This document shows positions 34,850-45,099 of a stretch of 64,000 nucleotides of DNA, in pieces (positions within the stretch are counted from its first letter, which is position 1; each line of letters starts with the position of its first letter). Made by a program: the position numbers and the translations under genes. This DNA is from Tetmemena sp. SeJ-2015. Taxonomy: Eukaryota > Ciliophora > Spirotrichea > Sporadotrichida > Oxytrichidae. The stretch lies in NCBI GenBank assembly GCA_027382625.1, contig JAJKFJ010020664.1:1-64000 (forward strand), in the 5' to 3' direction. The notes beneath the pieces are model-generated. The model was not told the DNA's origin. It saw only the letters and a program-made list of their open reading frames with translations, and ran no database searches.

Positions 34850-36780
34850 AAAGTTATCCACATTTATTATCAGAGTATTAATTCAAGAAGCACTCCTCGC
34901 AAATAAAGGCAACTCTAGAGAGGAAAGAAACGTCTTTAATTAACTCCAGATATTAGTCAGCCTTCAGCCTTGGATGAAGCACTCTTATTATGAATGGTAT
35001 CATCGCAGTCTATTAAGTTTAAGCTTTTTCTAAGTTAGTTAGCTCCTTCTCAGGAATGGGAGCGTCGAACTTTATAATACCCGCCTTCTCTGGTGGAATT
35101 ACATGCGGGCCTTAGATAGTCAAAAACTTTTGGTGTTCCATATTCTTGAAATTTATCTCAAATTCTTCAGAGTAAAGAGTGATGGCATCCTTTCTATTAT
35201 TCCTCTTCTCATGATCTTTTATCAAGAGAGAGTATTTCACTGGGTACTATCTGTCTGGCTCAACTTACTTAAAGCAGCTATAGCAAATAGAATCCTTGTA
35301 AAGTCCAAATGGCTTGGACTTGTCGATGGCGATGACTTATCTCACAGAGTCTGCAATCTAGAGACAAGAGTCCAGTCTTAATGGAGCGTTGTTCATGCCC
35401 TCAATAGTAGGAGGCATATCTTTATCGTTCTCTACTCGAAGAGAGGAGCACCAAAGAAACTTGATGTTATCCTTCTTGTCACTCTTGAAGTGTAGAACTA
35501 GTCTGGATATTCTGCACTTGTCGAAAGTTACATTCGACAAGTGCCTGGCTATCTTTTCGGTTAGCTTTTGAGCGGTCTCAGTTATTTGAGATCCTTAAAG
35601 TCTTTCTAAAATGGATTAAAGTTAACAGATGGATATACAATAGTCAGAGTAGAAATCAAATCCCTCAAAGGTGATTGCTCGCTAGTTTATATCCATCTTC
35701 GAATATAATAACTTGTAACAATAAATTATAAGAATTCCATAAGCAGCACTTGTTTACTTTCTTCTCGAACAGAACAATCTTGGGACTCCAGATTACTCTA
35801 ATTTGGCCTTTTGATAGAAGATGATAACAAAATAACTATTTTTACTGTTGTAATCGCCAGCAGGGTCTATGAATTTCTACAGGATCCCATCATATGGCTT
35901 TGGTCTCTTGTACAGGAAATCAACTAAGGAATGTCATTACACACAATCTCGTAAGCTTACTAAATTTTTCTTAGTCTAGGAATTCGAATACCGTATCTGG
36001 ACTCTAGTCCCCTCTTTTCTCTTTCCTGTCTATGTAGGCCTAGTCTCTTTCATCAATTTGGTTTTCTATGAACTCTTGAATTTCATCCACCATTTCTTTC
36101 TTTGACTTCTTCATGTTCATGGCTCCTCCACCTACTCCTCCCCTACTATCATAGTCACTAGTTGCAGTCTTCTAGCTTATTATTCAAAAGCAATCATTCA
36201 TCATATTAATTTAAGCTTGCTCTTTCCCTTTGATCTTGCTTGTTTAGGACGCTGATGATGTTCTTTTCCTTCTTATTGTATATGTAATAGGCGACTATTC
36301 CGCTTTTTGAAACCTTCTTGAGAAACTCGTTTTCAATTTCCTTTACACTCATATTTTACCCTCTTAGAAAATACACCAACATTTCAAATAATAGGTATGT
36401 TAAACTTTTATCCTCTTCTCTTGAGGAGCTCGCCTTACTTGGAGGTGAAATACCAGTGCGCAGGTTGCTCAAACTTATAGATGATGGTGTGAGGGATAGG
36501 TATCTTGGCCTTTTTGTGAAACATGGAGTCCTTCGTCCATAGCAGGTGATAGAGATTCTCTACAATTCCATCTCCAGAAAGCTGAAAAGCCATTATAGCC
36601 AATATATGTTTGTCTCTAAAATAAGAATCAATTAATCTTCTGCTTACTCGCTAAATCCATGTATACTTATAACTTGGAAAAGCATAATGATGGTGCTTCT
36701 TGTATGTGACTCTGTCTGCAGACACTGGGGGTAAATTTAACAAAGAGGTGTAGGTCAAAGACCTATACGGTACTCAAGAT
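34850..36780 (-). CDS. unrecognised protein with cysteine motifs
   Basis: Not recognised. The upstream end is uncertain: a frame with PPVSADRVTYKKHHHYAFP precedes ATG 36593 (MAFQLSGDGIVENLYHLLW). Later blocks are GIVAYYIYNKKEKN, KKSKKEMVDEIQEFIENQ and a long clean stretch through RISRLVLHFKSDKKDNIKF and LWCSSLRV, then SICYSCFKQVEPDRQYPV. The tail contains RVAFICEECFL. CxxC pairs hint at metal binding. Two or three IESs or introns between blocks were not solved. The 3' end runs up against the converging oxidoreductase gene and its TGA was not fixed. Clear codon bias makes it certainly coding. Confidence 0.6.
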
Positions 36781-38178
36781 CTTAATCCCCAAAGGACAAC
36801 TAAGGAATTGCCCTCCACTCCCAGTAAGCTAAAACTCCTATCACCTCGGCCCAAGAAAAGTCCAACGATGAAATCTCCAAAGATTAAAAGTCCTACTCTA
36901 AAGAACGGAGAAATCAGGAAGTCGTAGTCACAACAATCTTTGAGAAAGTTAAGATAGGTAAGCAACAGTAAGCTACCAACTGAGAAGATAGACTTACTGG
37001 GTATTGAAATGATAAAAGAGGCTCCTCTTGCCAGTGAGAGGAAGCCAACTTTCAACTTCTCTCTTCCATTGCACTAGAAAAGAGTGAGTGCACTAAATAA
37101 GGATCTAGCTGAAGGTGAATGCAGATAAACCATTGGAGGTACTTACAATAACTGATCGAACAAACTTCAATAGAAATGCATCCACTGCAGCCTAAACTGC
37201 AAGAACTCAGAGTTCCTAAAACATTAGACTGAGCAAAAGGCTAAACATATAGGGAGAGGAAGGACCAGTCTTTAACTAAAAGATGCTTGGGAACTAAAAC
37301 ATCCTAACATCGAGAGGAGTTGAAAAATCTTAGAACCCAAACTTGCAAGAAACACAGATGATGGATTTGAGGAAGAGATCGATCATTGACCTTATGGTTT
37401 TTAATTTTAGCAGTTATATTTTGTATCAAGATTAATCCAGCAAGACTGTAGGACATATTAAACCAAAATAGATTATCTACTCGGCAAGGAATGAGGAATG
37501 ATGTTTTGTAGTAACAGTAAAAGGATGTTATTTTATTTACTAAAGGATGGATTTGACTATGGAGAAACTCAAGTCTTAGCTTCAAGCAACAACGACCAAT
37601 CAGAATCGAAAAGATCAATGTCCATTTAGGGCAACCAACTTACTGGATCAGAGATTTACTCTTCTTAAAGAAACTCTTAAATTTAGAGGGCATATGCTGC
37701 TCCACCTCTTCTTAAGAATTCTATTTTTTTAATTCAGACAAGCTACTGCTCACACAAAATACTTTATAAATGTATTTATCTTATAAAATAGATGGATAAT
37801 GAAGCAAGGTGGGGGAGTGTTTAAAGATCTCAAGTAGGGACAATCTCTGAACTAAAAAGTGATTTCGCCAGATGAAAATCTTAATTAGGAATAGGTAATG
37901 GAAGCACCAAAATTTGTATGCCCATGTCTTTTACTCAATAGCCTTTGACTCAAGAGAGGGTAGCACCGTAGGAATATTTAGATTAGGACTTCATTAATGA
38001 TGCAACTCCTAAACTTCCAACTATGTAGCTTCCAGCCAGCTTGACCAGATTAAAAACAGCTTCAGAATTCCAATTTAGAACAACCAGAGCAAGGGGATCT
38101 ATGCCATCTATTTCAGATTAAGCTTAAGAAAAGCTTTTTAAGATGCAGTAAAGTTATAAGAATCCAAGAATACTTTGA
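36740..38178 (+). CDS. Ser/Pro/Lys-rich low-complexity protein
   Basis: Not recognised. The plus frame from about 36740 gives KDLYGTQDLNPQRTTKEL, then repeated SPK-type motifs (LSPRPKKSPTMKSPKIKS, PTLKNG) that look like phosphorylation or microtubule-binding sites. A Thr/Asn-rich part follows (TDRTNFNRNASTAAQT). After AT-rich intervening sequence at about 37396-37620 it resumes and ends KMQQSYKNPRIL with TGA 38176-38178. The 5' end overlaps the divergent minus gene and its ATG is not clear. Basic, disordered composition suggests a nucleic-acid or cytoskeleton-binding protein, which is only inference. Confidence 0.5.
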
Positions 38179-38335
38179 AATATTTTCTTAATTTGAAGAC
38201 CCAGATTAAAAAGTAAATTAAATCTCTTCAACATCCTTTAATAACGTTTGAGTTGAATGTTAATGAAAATTAATGATACACAAAGGAAAAGAAATAATTC
38301 TACTCTTAAAGTTATTGAGTCCTTAGAATTTCCTC

Positions 38336-38812
38336 TCAAACATTTTGATTCTGATCTTTATTCCAGAAATCCCAGTTCTTGCGCACGTAGTCCTCATATC
38401 GAAATATTTTACCATCCTAGGGTACTAGGTCTCTAATAACCTCTTCTACCTCATCCTTGGATACACTTTCACCCATCTTCAATAGAATCTTCCTGATCTC
38501 ATCAATATTGATGCACCCGTTCTTTTCTTTATCGTAAACTCTAAACGCCTCTATCAGTTCCTCCTTCACATCTAACTCTTGTAGTCTCTTAGACATAAGC
38601 ATAAGAAATTCATCAAAGTCTATAGTTCCACTGCCATCTTCATCAGCCTCTAAGATCATCTAGTTCAATTCTTATTCAGTGATGTGTTGCCCAATATTCT
38701 TCATCACAACTCCAAGTTCCTTGGCAGATATTTCCTTATCGCCATTTTTGTCGAAGAAGTCAAAAGCAGCTCGGAACTCTGCAAGCTGACCTTCACTGAA
38801 GTTATGAGCCAT
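38336..38812 (-). CDS. calmodulin/centrin-like EF-hand protein
   Basis: An uninterrupted 158-residue protein from ATG 38812 to TGA 38338-38336. EF-hand loops 1-3 read DKNGDKEISAKE, DEDGSGTIDFDE and DKEKNGCINIDE, with Asp/Glu at ligand positions 1, 3, 5 and 12. A fourth, degenerate loop (PQDGKIFRYED) lacks ligands. The start MAHNFSEGQLAEFRAAFDFF matches the calmodulin-family N-terminus. In-frame TAA and TAG read as Gln (ITEQELNQM), which is good evidence for code 6. It is likely a calcium sensor. The terminal NWDFWNKDQNQNV extension is unlike calmodulin and may determine partner choice. Confidence 0.92.
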
Positions 38813-39157
38813 TTTGAAAATGAAAGTTCTTAATTCTGAATTATAATTTCCTCAATTACCTTCAGCAATTCTAAATTGGAGAATTATGAAATGAATTGGA
38901 TGTTTAGTCAACTGGATAGTAGCGCTTATTATTTTCAAGTAGCTGCTAAATGTTGGATCTTTTATCTTCAAGGGGTTTCTTCACTCCATAAGTGGAAAGC
39001 TTCAAAGGATCAACCTACACACACAATAAGCTTTGAGTTTCACAATTTATTTAAGAACTCACTTACTAAGTTTGTCATTTTGGATTTATTTTATGCGAAT
39101 TTACTCTAATTAATTTGCTATAAGTTAAATTGGATTTGATGAAAATAAATCTGCAAT
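38813..39157. other. intergenic spacer
   Basis: A 77-codon plus frame (38876-39109) has mixed composition but no family features, and it does not end in TGA. I do not call it a gene. Confidence 0.35.
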
Positions 39158-39943
39158 TCACTTCTAGCTTTATCCTTTTAAGAGAAACTAAAAAGTCCTC
39201 TTAAACTTTTTCATTACGCCTTCATTGGTGTTTTTGAACTTTTCAAGAGCTTCTCTACTTTCCAAGTGTGGATCTAATTAAACTGCAGACTTTGACGTCT
39301 GTTCTTTATCTTCATTATCTTTTGCTACTTCACTATCTTTTTATTATAAGCTCTCAGTTTATAAAAGAAAATGGCTAAAATGAGTTAGTAAAGTTGTTTC
39401 CTGTTCTTAACTATACTATTAACTTTTCTATTATGCTTCAATTGTATCTATTTTGGTAGTTTTTGGTAGACCTTATTGCATTTACACTAAGTTTGAGAGT
39501 GAGAACATTTGCTGTTGCTTAATGAAATTTTCCCTCACTCTATTTTTGACTTGTCTGTCTTGCTCTACCACCTCAAGATACAACTGCCTCACAATTGGCC
39601 AGTAGTACATGTCCCTCAGATATCGACTGCTCACTTCAAACACTGGGAAAAGAGGAATACCTATTATCAAAAGCTGCTTCAGTCCTTAGCTCAATTAAAT
39701 ATCTTAGTCAATTTAAGATGAATTATAGCTGTTGGTGATTCTTCCACACAAACGCATGAGTATGAATAGATATGGGGAATAGACGATCATAGGCAATGTT
39801 TCAAACAGCGATTGCGATACTTTGAGTCTTTCTATTTGCTCTTTTGATAAGTAGGGGTGCTCGAAAATTTTCTAGAAGGTAGTTTCTCTGCGTTTGGACA
39901 AGGTGTACCAGTCTAAGAGTCGCTAGATAGGATTATCTCCCAT
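39158..39943 (-). CDS. unrecognised 261-residue protein
   Basis: Not recognised. A clean frame runs from ATG 39943-39941 (MGDNPIQRLLDWYTLSKRRE) to TGA 39160-39158 with no introns or IESs. The middle contains a hydrophobic helix (LPMIVYSPYLFILMRLCG), then LLIIGIPLFPVFEVSSRY and a charged segment (YLEVVEQDRQVKNRVREN). The C-terminal 110 residues are Gln/Lys/Ser-rich and disordered, with about 17 Gln encoded by TAA/TAG. It may be a small membrane-associated protein, possibly mitochondrial. No function is offered. Confidence 0.7.
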
Positions 39944-40002
39944 TGCAATTTATAATGTACGGTATTTAATTTTTTTCTAATTTCATTTTTACACTTTTAA
40001 GA

Positions 40003-41424
40003 ATGTCATTGAGAATTAACTTTGATCCAGTTGACTAGTTTGGGAATATTGACGAGTGGGCAGCAGTACAGAAGCAGCAGTTACTCAGTCAGCAAATTTA
40101 AGAGCAATAGGATAAGTTTGAGTAGAAGTTTATAATTAACAATGCCTATTTAGATATATAGATCATTGTGTAAAGTAATCGGTCTAAAGGTATGGTAGGG
40201 ATTTGAGACTTGAACTTGCTCTCTCACAGAAACAGAAGGAAATTGCAAGAGCAGCCGAGCAACAGAGAGACTTTGAACTCGCCAATTAAAAACGCAAAGA
40301 GTATGAATAAATGAAGGACTAACTATTCACTACAAATAAAAACCTACTGCAATCCTTAGGAAGTGAGTTATAATAATTCAAATTCAATAAGTAGTCCGCA
40401 TACTAAACTTATTAAACTATCTCATACTAGTTAATAGCATTTTGAGTTTGAATTTAGTTCGAGAGGTAACAGGAATCTGGAGTAGATTAAAGCAACATTT
40501 AGTTTGTGAAAGACATTTAAAATAATGTTGCTGAAAGAGACAAGTTCAAGCGAGATTACATCAAGGGTACACTGTTGCAAGATATCAACGACAGAAAGAG
40601 TTAAAGGTTTTAGGATGTTCTCATTCGAGATTAACTTAATCACTTAATTTATAAGGATAATCTTATCATTTGTTTATCAAGAGCATCAAAATACATGCTG
40701 GTGAATTCTTAAATTGCTTTGGACAACCAAAAGCTATACAAGCAGAGATATGACGCTTTTTAAAATGCGCAAGACAAACTCTCAGATTACTATCTGCACA
40801 CCATAAAAGCCCTCAACTTGAGTAACTTGTAGTTGAGCAAGAAAGAGTTGACCATTAAAGAGATTAACTCTTTCAGCAAGCGGACCAAACCCTGCAAGCT
40901 AAATTGAAGCTGCAGAGAGACTTTGCTGAATAACAGACAAATTTTGGAGAAGTAGTTGGAATAGAGATCTCATCGCCGTCTCTAGGAGAGAGCTGTAAAG
41001 AGATAGAGACTGAGCTTACAGATAGAAATATTCAGAGTAATAAGCAGTTCGAGCTTTTGAAGGCAGAGGATGAGCAACAGAGGAAGCAAAATTACAGAAA
41101 TGCTCTTGACACACAGATCTCTATTAAGAACTCACTTAAACTTATGGGAATATGTCTAACGTGGAGAAGCAGTTTAATAAGTTGGACTTAGAGGCATATA
41201 AACATGCTACTGCCTCTTATAATTCTATGGTTCCAGGCTGAATAATGGAATGGATTTGAGGGTGGCTGAGTAGAGGTAAGGTATGAAGTTGAGAGAAGAG
41301 TTAGGAATCCCTTTGCAAGATTAGGAAAGGCAATCAAGAAGTAATTAAGTTTAATGAAGCGACTAGACTTAAATGGTTATAGTTAAAATTACTCCAGCTA
41401 CTTGAATCCTGGTTCAATAACTGA
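40003..41424 (+). CDS. coiled-coil protein, possibly axonemal
   Basis: ATG 40003 opens MSLRINFDPVDQFGNIDEWA and is followed by almost continuous Gln/Lys/Glu helix: KQKEIARAAEQQRDFELA, AERDKFKRDYIKGTL, NRKSQRFQDV and LDTQISIKNSL. Near the end are FNKLDLEAYKHATASYNSMV and MDLRVAEQRQGMKLREELG, and TGA 41422-41424 closes it. AT-rich interruptions near 40190-40210, 40370-40530 and 41140 are introns or IESs that I did not fully solve. Short conserved-looking motifs next to the coiled coil resemble flagellar filament-associated proteins. That is an impression from composition and not a match. Confidence 0.6.
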
Positions 41425-42088
41425 TAGAAATGGTGTCTCTATGTCTTAATTCCAAATATGAATTAAATCTTAGCATTATTTTATGAGTTTGTCAGCTAAA
41501 AATAGTTTGCAAAATCTTCCTATAGTTTCAGATAGCGCTTTATTATGGGTAAAGCATTATTTATTTTGGAATTTATTATTTTTTTATTAAAATTTTAAAA
41601 TTTTGAAAAGTTAAAAGGTAATTTTTAAAAATTAAATTAAAATACCTATTTTCAGAAGTTATTATTAGCAAAAGGTATGCTTATTTTAATTTCAAAAAAT
41701 TTTTTTAAAAATAAAATTTCTTTTAAGTTAATATAATCAAATTAATTTCTATCTTTTGGTAAGAGTATAAGCAGCAATAAAATTATAGACAGCAAATATA
41801 GCAATAACATATTGAGTCGGAGGAATGTCCCAGAGGCGCAGTTTTATTCCTCAGTAGTGTAACCTGGGTAGCCTCTTCCAATGCTCAACCACCGAATAAG
41901 TAATGTCCAATTTCCGGCTACTTCCCACGCTTCAAAGGACTTTTCAAGCAAGGCAATTTCACCTCTCGTTGAAAACTTAATTGCATAATTTTCCTAATAT
42001 CTCAAGGTTAATATTTTTGATCCAAAGAAATAAATAAAATTATTTTTTTTTGTAAATTAAAATAATATATAATTAAGATCATCTAAAG
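41425..42088. other. AT-rich spacer with an internal GC-richer island
   Basis: Mostly AT-rich. The island at about 41815-41985 is GC-richer and open in frames on both strands: the plus frame starts MSQRRSFIPQQCNLGSLF, and a minus frame contains PEIGHYLFGG and GYPGYTTEEQNC. I cannot decide which strand, if either, is coding. It could be an isolated MDS of a gene elsewhere. Confidence 0.4.
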
Positions 42089-42686
42089 ATGTTGATTCTT
42101 TTCCTTTTAACGGGCAAAGCATTAGCTCAACAGGCCCTCAACAAACTCGGCCAAGGTTGGACTGTAAGTTTACAATCCCCCTCTTCAGTGGATGGAATTT
42201 AATAACTTGCGTAGGCTGAAGGCAACGGTGCTCTGAAGAGAGAATACCATTCGAGAGTTTCGAAGAGGCCACTAACTTCATCAGCAGATTCACTAACTAC
42301 TGCCATAAACTCAACCACTTCCCCAACTGGTAACTATTACACTCTTGCTAATTTTTTCTTTGCCTACAGGTCTAATGTGTACAACAGAGTGACTGTGGAA
42401 TTGAAGAATGAGGAGTTCAACTCCATCTCAACTAAGGAAGTTGAAATTGCAAGATACCTCGACCAAGTCAGCCAGGTCAAACTCATCCCTCACGACTAGA
42501 TTGATACTCTCACCTACGAGCAAGTCATCTAGCTCTCAGGAGTTGATCAATCCATCGACAGCGTCAGAAACAACCAAGACGTCCCCACTCCCCTCCGTAA
42601 GATAAATAATAACCCCCATTCATTAAATACTTATCGATATTATAGTCGGAGAAAACGAGAGATTCCTCAGACTCACAGCTCTTTGA
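42089..42686 (+). CDS. pterin-4a-carbinolamine dehydratase-like protein
   Basis: The family dehydrates 4a-hydroxy-tetrahydropterins to recycle the cofactor. ATG 42089 opens a hydrophobic leader (MLILFLLTGKALAQ). The PCD domain follows: LNKLGQGWT, EATNFISRF, then HKLNHFPNWSNVYNRVTVEL, which is the conserved H-x-N-H-x-P-x-W and NVYN signature. IARYLDQV is the last helix. Three GT..AG introns are visible (from 42164, at about 42333 and at about 42600). A C-terminal extension (YEQVIQLSGVDQSIDSV) is not part of the family. One T appears to be missing at about 42250, causing a frame slip inside the domain. The leader suggests secretion or organelle targeting, which would be unusual. Confidence 0.8.
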
Positions 42687-42893
42687 AGAAGCACTAGAGA
42701 AGTTAAAGACTCCTCTCCCTTATTTTGGAATCACTCTTCTCTTTTTATTTAAATTCTTAATATCTGAATCAATCAATCTCCTTCTCTTATGAAGAAGAAT
42801 AATAATAAGTTGAGCATGATTTATTATAATATAAGAAAAAAGAAGAGCTTAGTTTAAGCGAGCGCAACATAATATAAAAAAAAGAGATTATCT

Positions 42894-43615
42894 ATGAAAC
42901 TTATCGCACTACACTTATTCAGATGGAATGAAGAGGAACCTACTCTACTTTATAATATCCTTTTATAATTATTGCATACTTTGCAGTGAGATGGATCTGT
43001 CGATGCTTTGGTTCTACTAGAAGGGAATGGCCAAGGAACACATAAACTTTAACTCCAGGACCATCGCCAGTCGCATCTTCTTAAACACTTGTCTATATTT
43101 AAGCATCCCACCCGGAAACAAAGCCAGTGTCTCACTTGAGAACAATTCAACAAACCTTATTTAGCACGGGCAAGTATCTATTTGAGTTGTTTGAATGTAG
43201 GTGTGTGCTACTGTTGGACTACTAAGGACGGCTTTCAGCAACTGCGATCACTGAGAACGAGTACCCCGAGCGTGCAGCATTCATCCTTCTCAACAACTTA
43301 CTTATGGATTTCAGAGATACCTTCGCAGATCAGCCCCACGTCTATGAAGAGACCAAGGGTGACACAACTGTCAGATATGAAAATATGGAGATGTTCTTAC
43401 GTAAGTGGCAGGACCCCACCGAGGCAGATAAACTCCTCAAGATTGAAAAAGAGCTGCACGAGGTCAAGGAAATCATCCACAAAAATCTATCTGATCTATT
43501 GAAGAAGGGAGAGACTGATGAACTTATGGTTAAGAGCAAGGATTTGAGCAAGGTATCAGTTGACTTTTATAAGAAAGCGAAGAAGACGAACTAAAAGTGC
43601 TGCTACATGAACTGA
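42894..43615 (+). CDS. YKT6: R-SNARE YKT6 (longin SNARE)
   Basis: YKT6 is a longin-domain SNARE used in several Golgi, endosomal and autophagic fusion steps. It has no transmembrane helix and is anchored by lipid on C-terminal cysteines. The start MKLIALHLFRWNEEEPTLL and FYQKGMAKEHINFNSRTIA form the longin domain, continuing with ITENEYPERAAFILLNN. The SNARE helix reads LHEVKEIIHKNLSDLLKKGE, then LMVKSKDLSKVSVDFYKKAK, with Arg replaced at the zero layer region. The C-terminus is KCCYMN, a CCxxx prenylation/palmitoylation motif, before TGA 43613-43615. Three IESs were solved. One T seems to be missing at about 43233. Confidence 0.92.
42949..42969. other. IES (13 bp), pointer TTTATAAT
   Basis: The 8-bp repeat lies at 42949-42956 and 42962-42969. 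Deleting 13 bp removes an in-frame TGA and joins the YKT6 longin domain to SEMDLSMLWFYQKG. Confidence 0.8.
43073..43107. other. IES, pointer GCATC
   Basis: GCATC occurs at 43073-43077 and 43103-43107. Deleting 30 bp joins TIASRIPPGNKASVS in YKT6, which matches the family spacing. Confidence 0.85.
43144..43196. other. IES, pointer AAT
   Basis: AAT occurs at 43144-43146 and 43194-43196. Deleting 50 bp joins SLENNVGVCYCWTTKDG in YKT6. Confidence 0.75.
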
Positions 43616-43711
43616 CTCTCTATTTCCTCTTAAAATAAGGATTGATCAGAAAGTGAGTCGTTTGAGCTATACGAAAGTAGTAGAAATTATCATATGAGTC
43701 AGCTTTATTTC

Positions 43712-44714
43712 TCATTGAGAGTATGTATACACGTTAACTAATTCCTCAAATTTCAAAGCATAAGTAAGTGTATCGTATCTTTGCCATTCCACTGAGTCCT
43801 TCCATGATTGGTATAGCGTGTCGAACTTTGCCTTTTCCTTCTCTACCAAATCTGAATAGAACTCATCATTGCTTCTGTGCTCAGCCTCATACCTTGCGTT
43901 TTCTTTTGAGACCCATTCTCTTATGAGCGCATCAACTTCAGGCTCCAGGAAGAAAGCTATGTTGATGAGATTTGCTCTCATTGAGTCCAAGTAACCGCCA
44001 GAGCCCTTCTTCTGATAGGATCTCAAATCATCAAAGCTTGCCCTCAAATGTTGAAATTCATATAGGTAGTTCTATTAAAATGAGCAAGCTGATCCTTTCT
44101 AGCTTATCTGTGTTGCCCACCTTTCCCAAACTCCATTCACGTATTGAATTTCGTTAGCTAGGAGTAGTTCATCAGTCAGCCCTCCCATAATGTCTTCAAT
44201 CTCAGCATCTGAGCTTGCTAAGAACACTTTCACATGTTCCTTTATCTCGTTTTTGCGCTCTGCAAAGCTGTCATAAAATGTTTAAAAATTTTAACTTTTT
44301 AAACCTAAGGTCTTTTCTTAGTTTCTGGTTCGTTTCCTGTTTTTTGATGTTTGCAGTTAAAGCCTGTCCCCTTTCTCTTGCATTTTTTTAACTCCTCGCA
44401 TTGTATTTTTTTTTCCACTTTTTATTCTTAATACTCCTTGTAAAGAAAACCCAGGTTTTTCGAGCATGATATTTTGAAATAGAAAAGATAACTGAAGTTG
44501 CAAAAAAGAGGAGGTGACTTACCATGTGAGATTTTTAGAGATCGTGCTATATTTTAACTCTCTCCTTGGTCAAACCCAAAGCAAGATTGGTGGTTGCTTT
44601 GAAAGAACGGACAAGGTCACTTGAAGGCTGAGTCATTTGCTTTTACTTAGTAGAGCCGAGCAGCGTACTTGAAGTGACAGCTGCTGGCTTTGTTTGCTGC
44701 TGATTTGGTTTCAT
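43712..44714 (-). CDS. unrecognised helical protein
   Basis: Not recognised. ATG 44714 opens MKPNQQQTKPAAVTSSTLLG. A GT..AG intron lies at about 44440-44520, and an AT-rich interruption at about 44280-44330 was not solved. The rest is amphipathic helix: FAERKNEIKEHVKVFLAS, EIQYVNGVWERWATQISQ, LRASFDDLRSYQKKGSGG and EKEKAKFDTLYQSWKDSVE. It ends VYTYSQ with TGA 43714-43712. The composition, and its position beside large coiled-coil genes, fit an axonemal or cytoskeletal subunit. No motif proves it. Confidence 0.6.
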
Positions 44715-44837
44715 ATTTATTTTATTATCTTTCTCAAGTATTTTAAGTTCACTCCATTTAATAAAAACACCTATATCCGATACGTAGCTTTTAATTACTT
44801 TTGAGATTGGATTTAAAAGTATAATAAAGAAAAAGTA

Positions 44838-45095
44838 ATGAAACCAACTACTCCTGGACGAGCCTTTCTTGAGGTGACATTTTTGGCAGGATTTTTATTC
44901 GTGCTACCTGTTATGTACTACTACTTTAAAAGGGGCCCCTATTTAAAAGAAATTTCCCAAAAGTAAAAAGAAAAAAAAGAATAAACCCAAAAAAAGTTAA
45001 AAAGGTAAATTTAAAACCCTTAATAAACTCAAAGCTAGAAAATAGAACAAAAAAGTTTAAAAATAAAGTCAACAGACACACCCAAGAATCTTTGA
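44838..45095 (+). CDS. small single-pass membrane protein, Lys/Gln-rich tail
   Basis: An 85-residue frame, ATG 44838 to TGA 45093-45095. One strong hydrophobic helix near the N-terminus (LEVTFLAGFLFVLPVMYYY) is followed by a very basic Lys/Gln tail. Not recognised. It resembles a type II or tail-reversed small membrane protein. Coding-like sequence resumes in the same frame just after the TGA (GIDLTKCKQVEYKQIAKK). This ORF could therefore be the 5' end of the following gene if the TGA lies in an IES I did not find. Confidence 0.45.
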
Positions 45096-45099
45096 TGGG

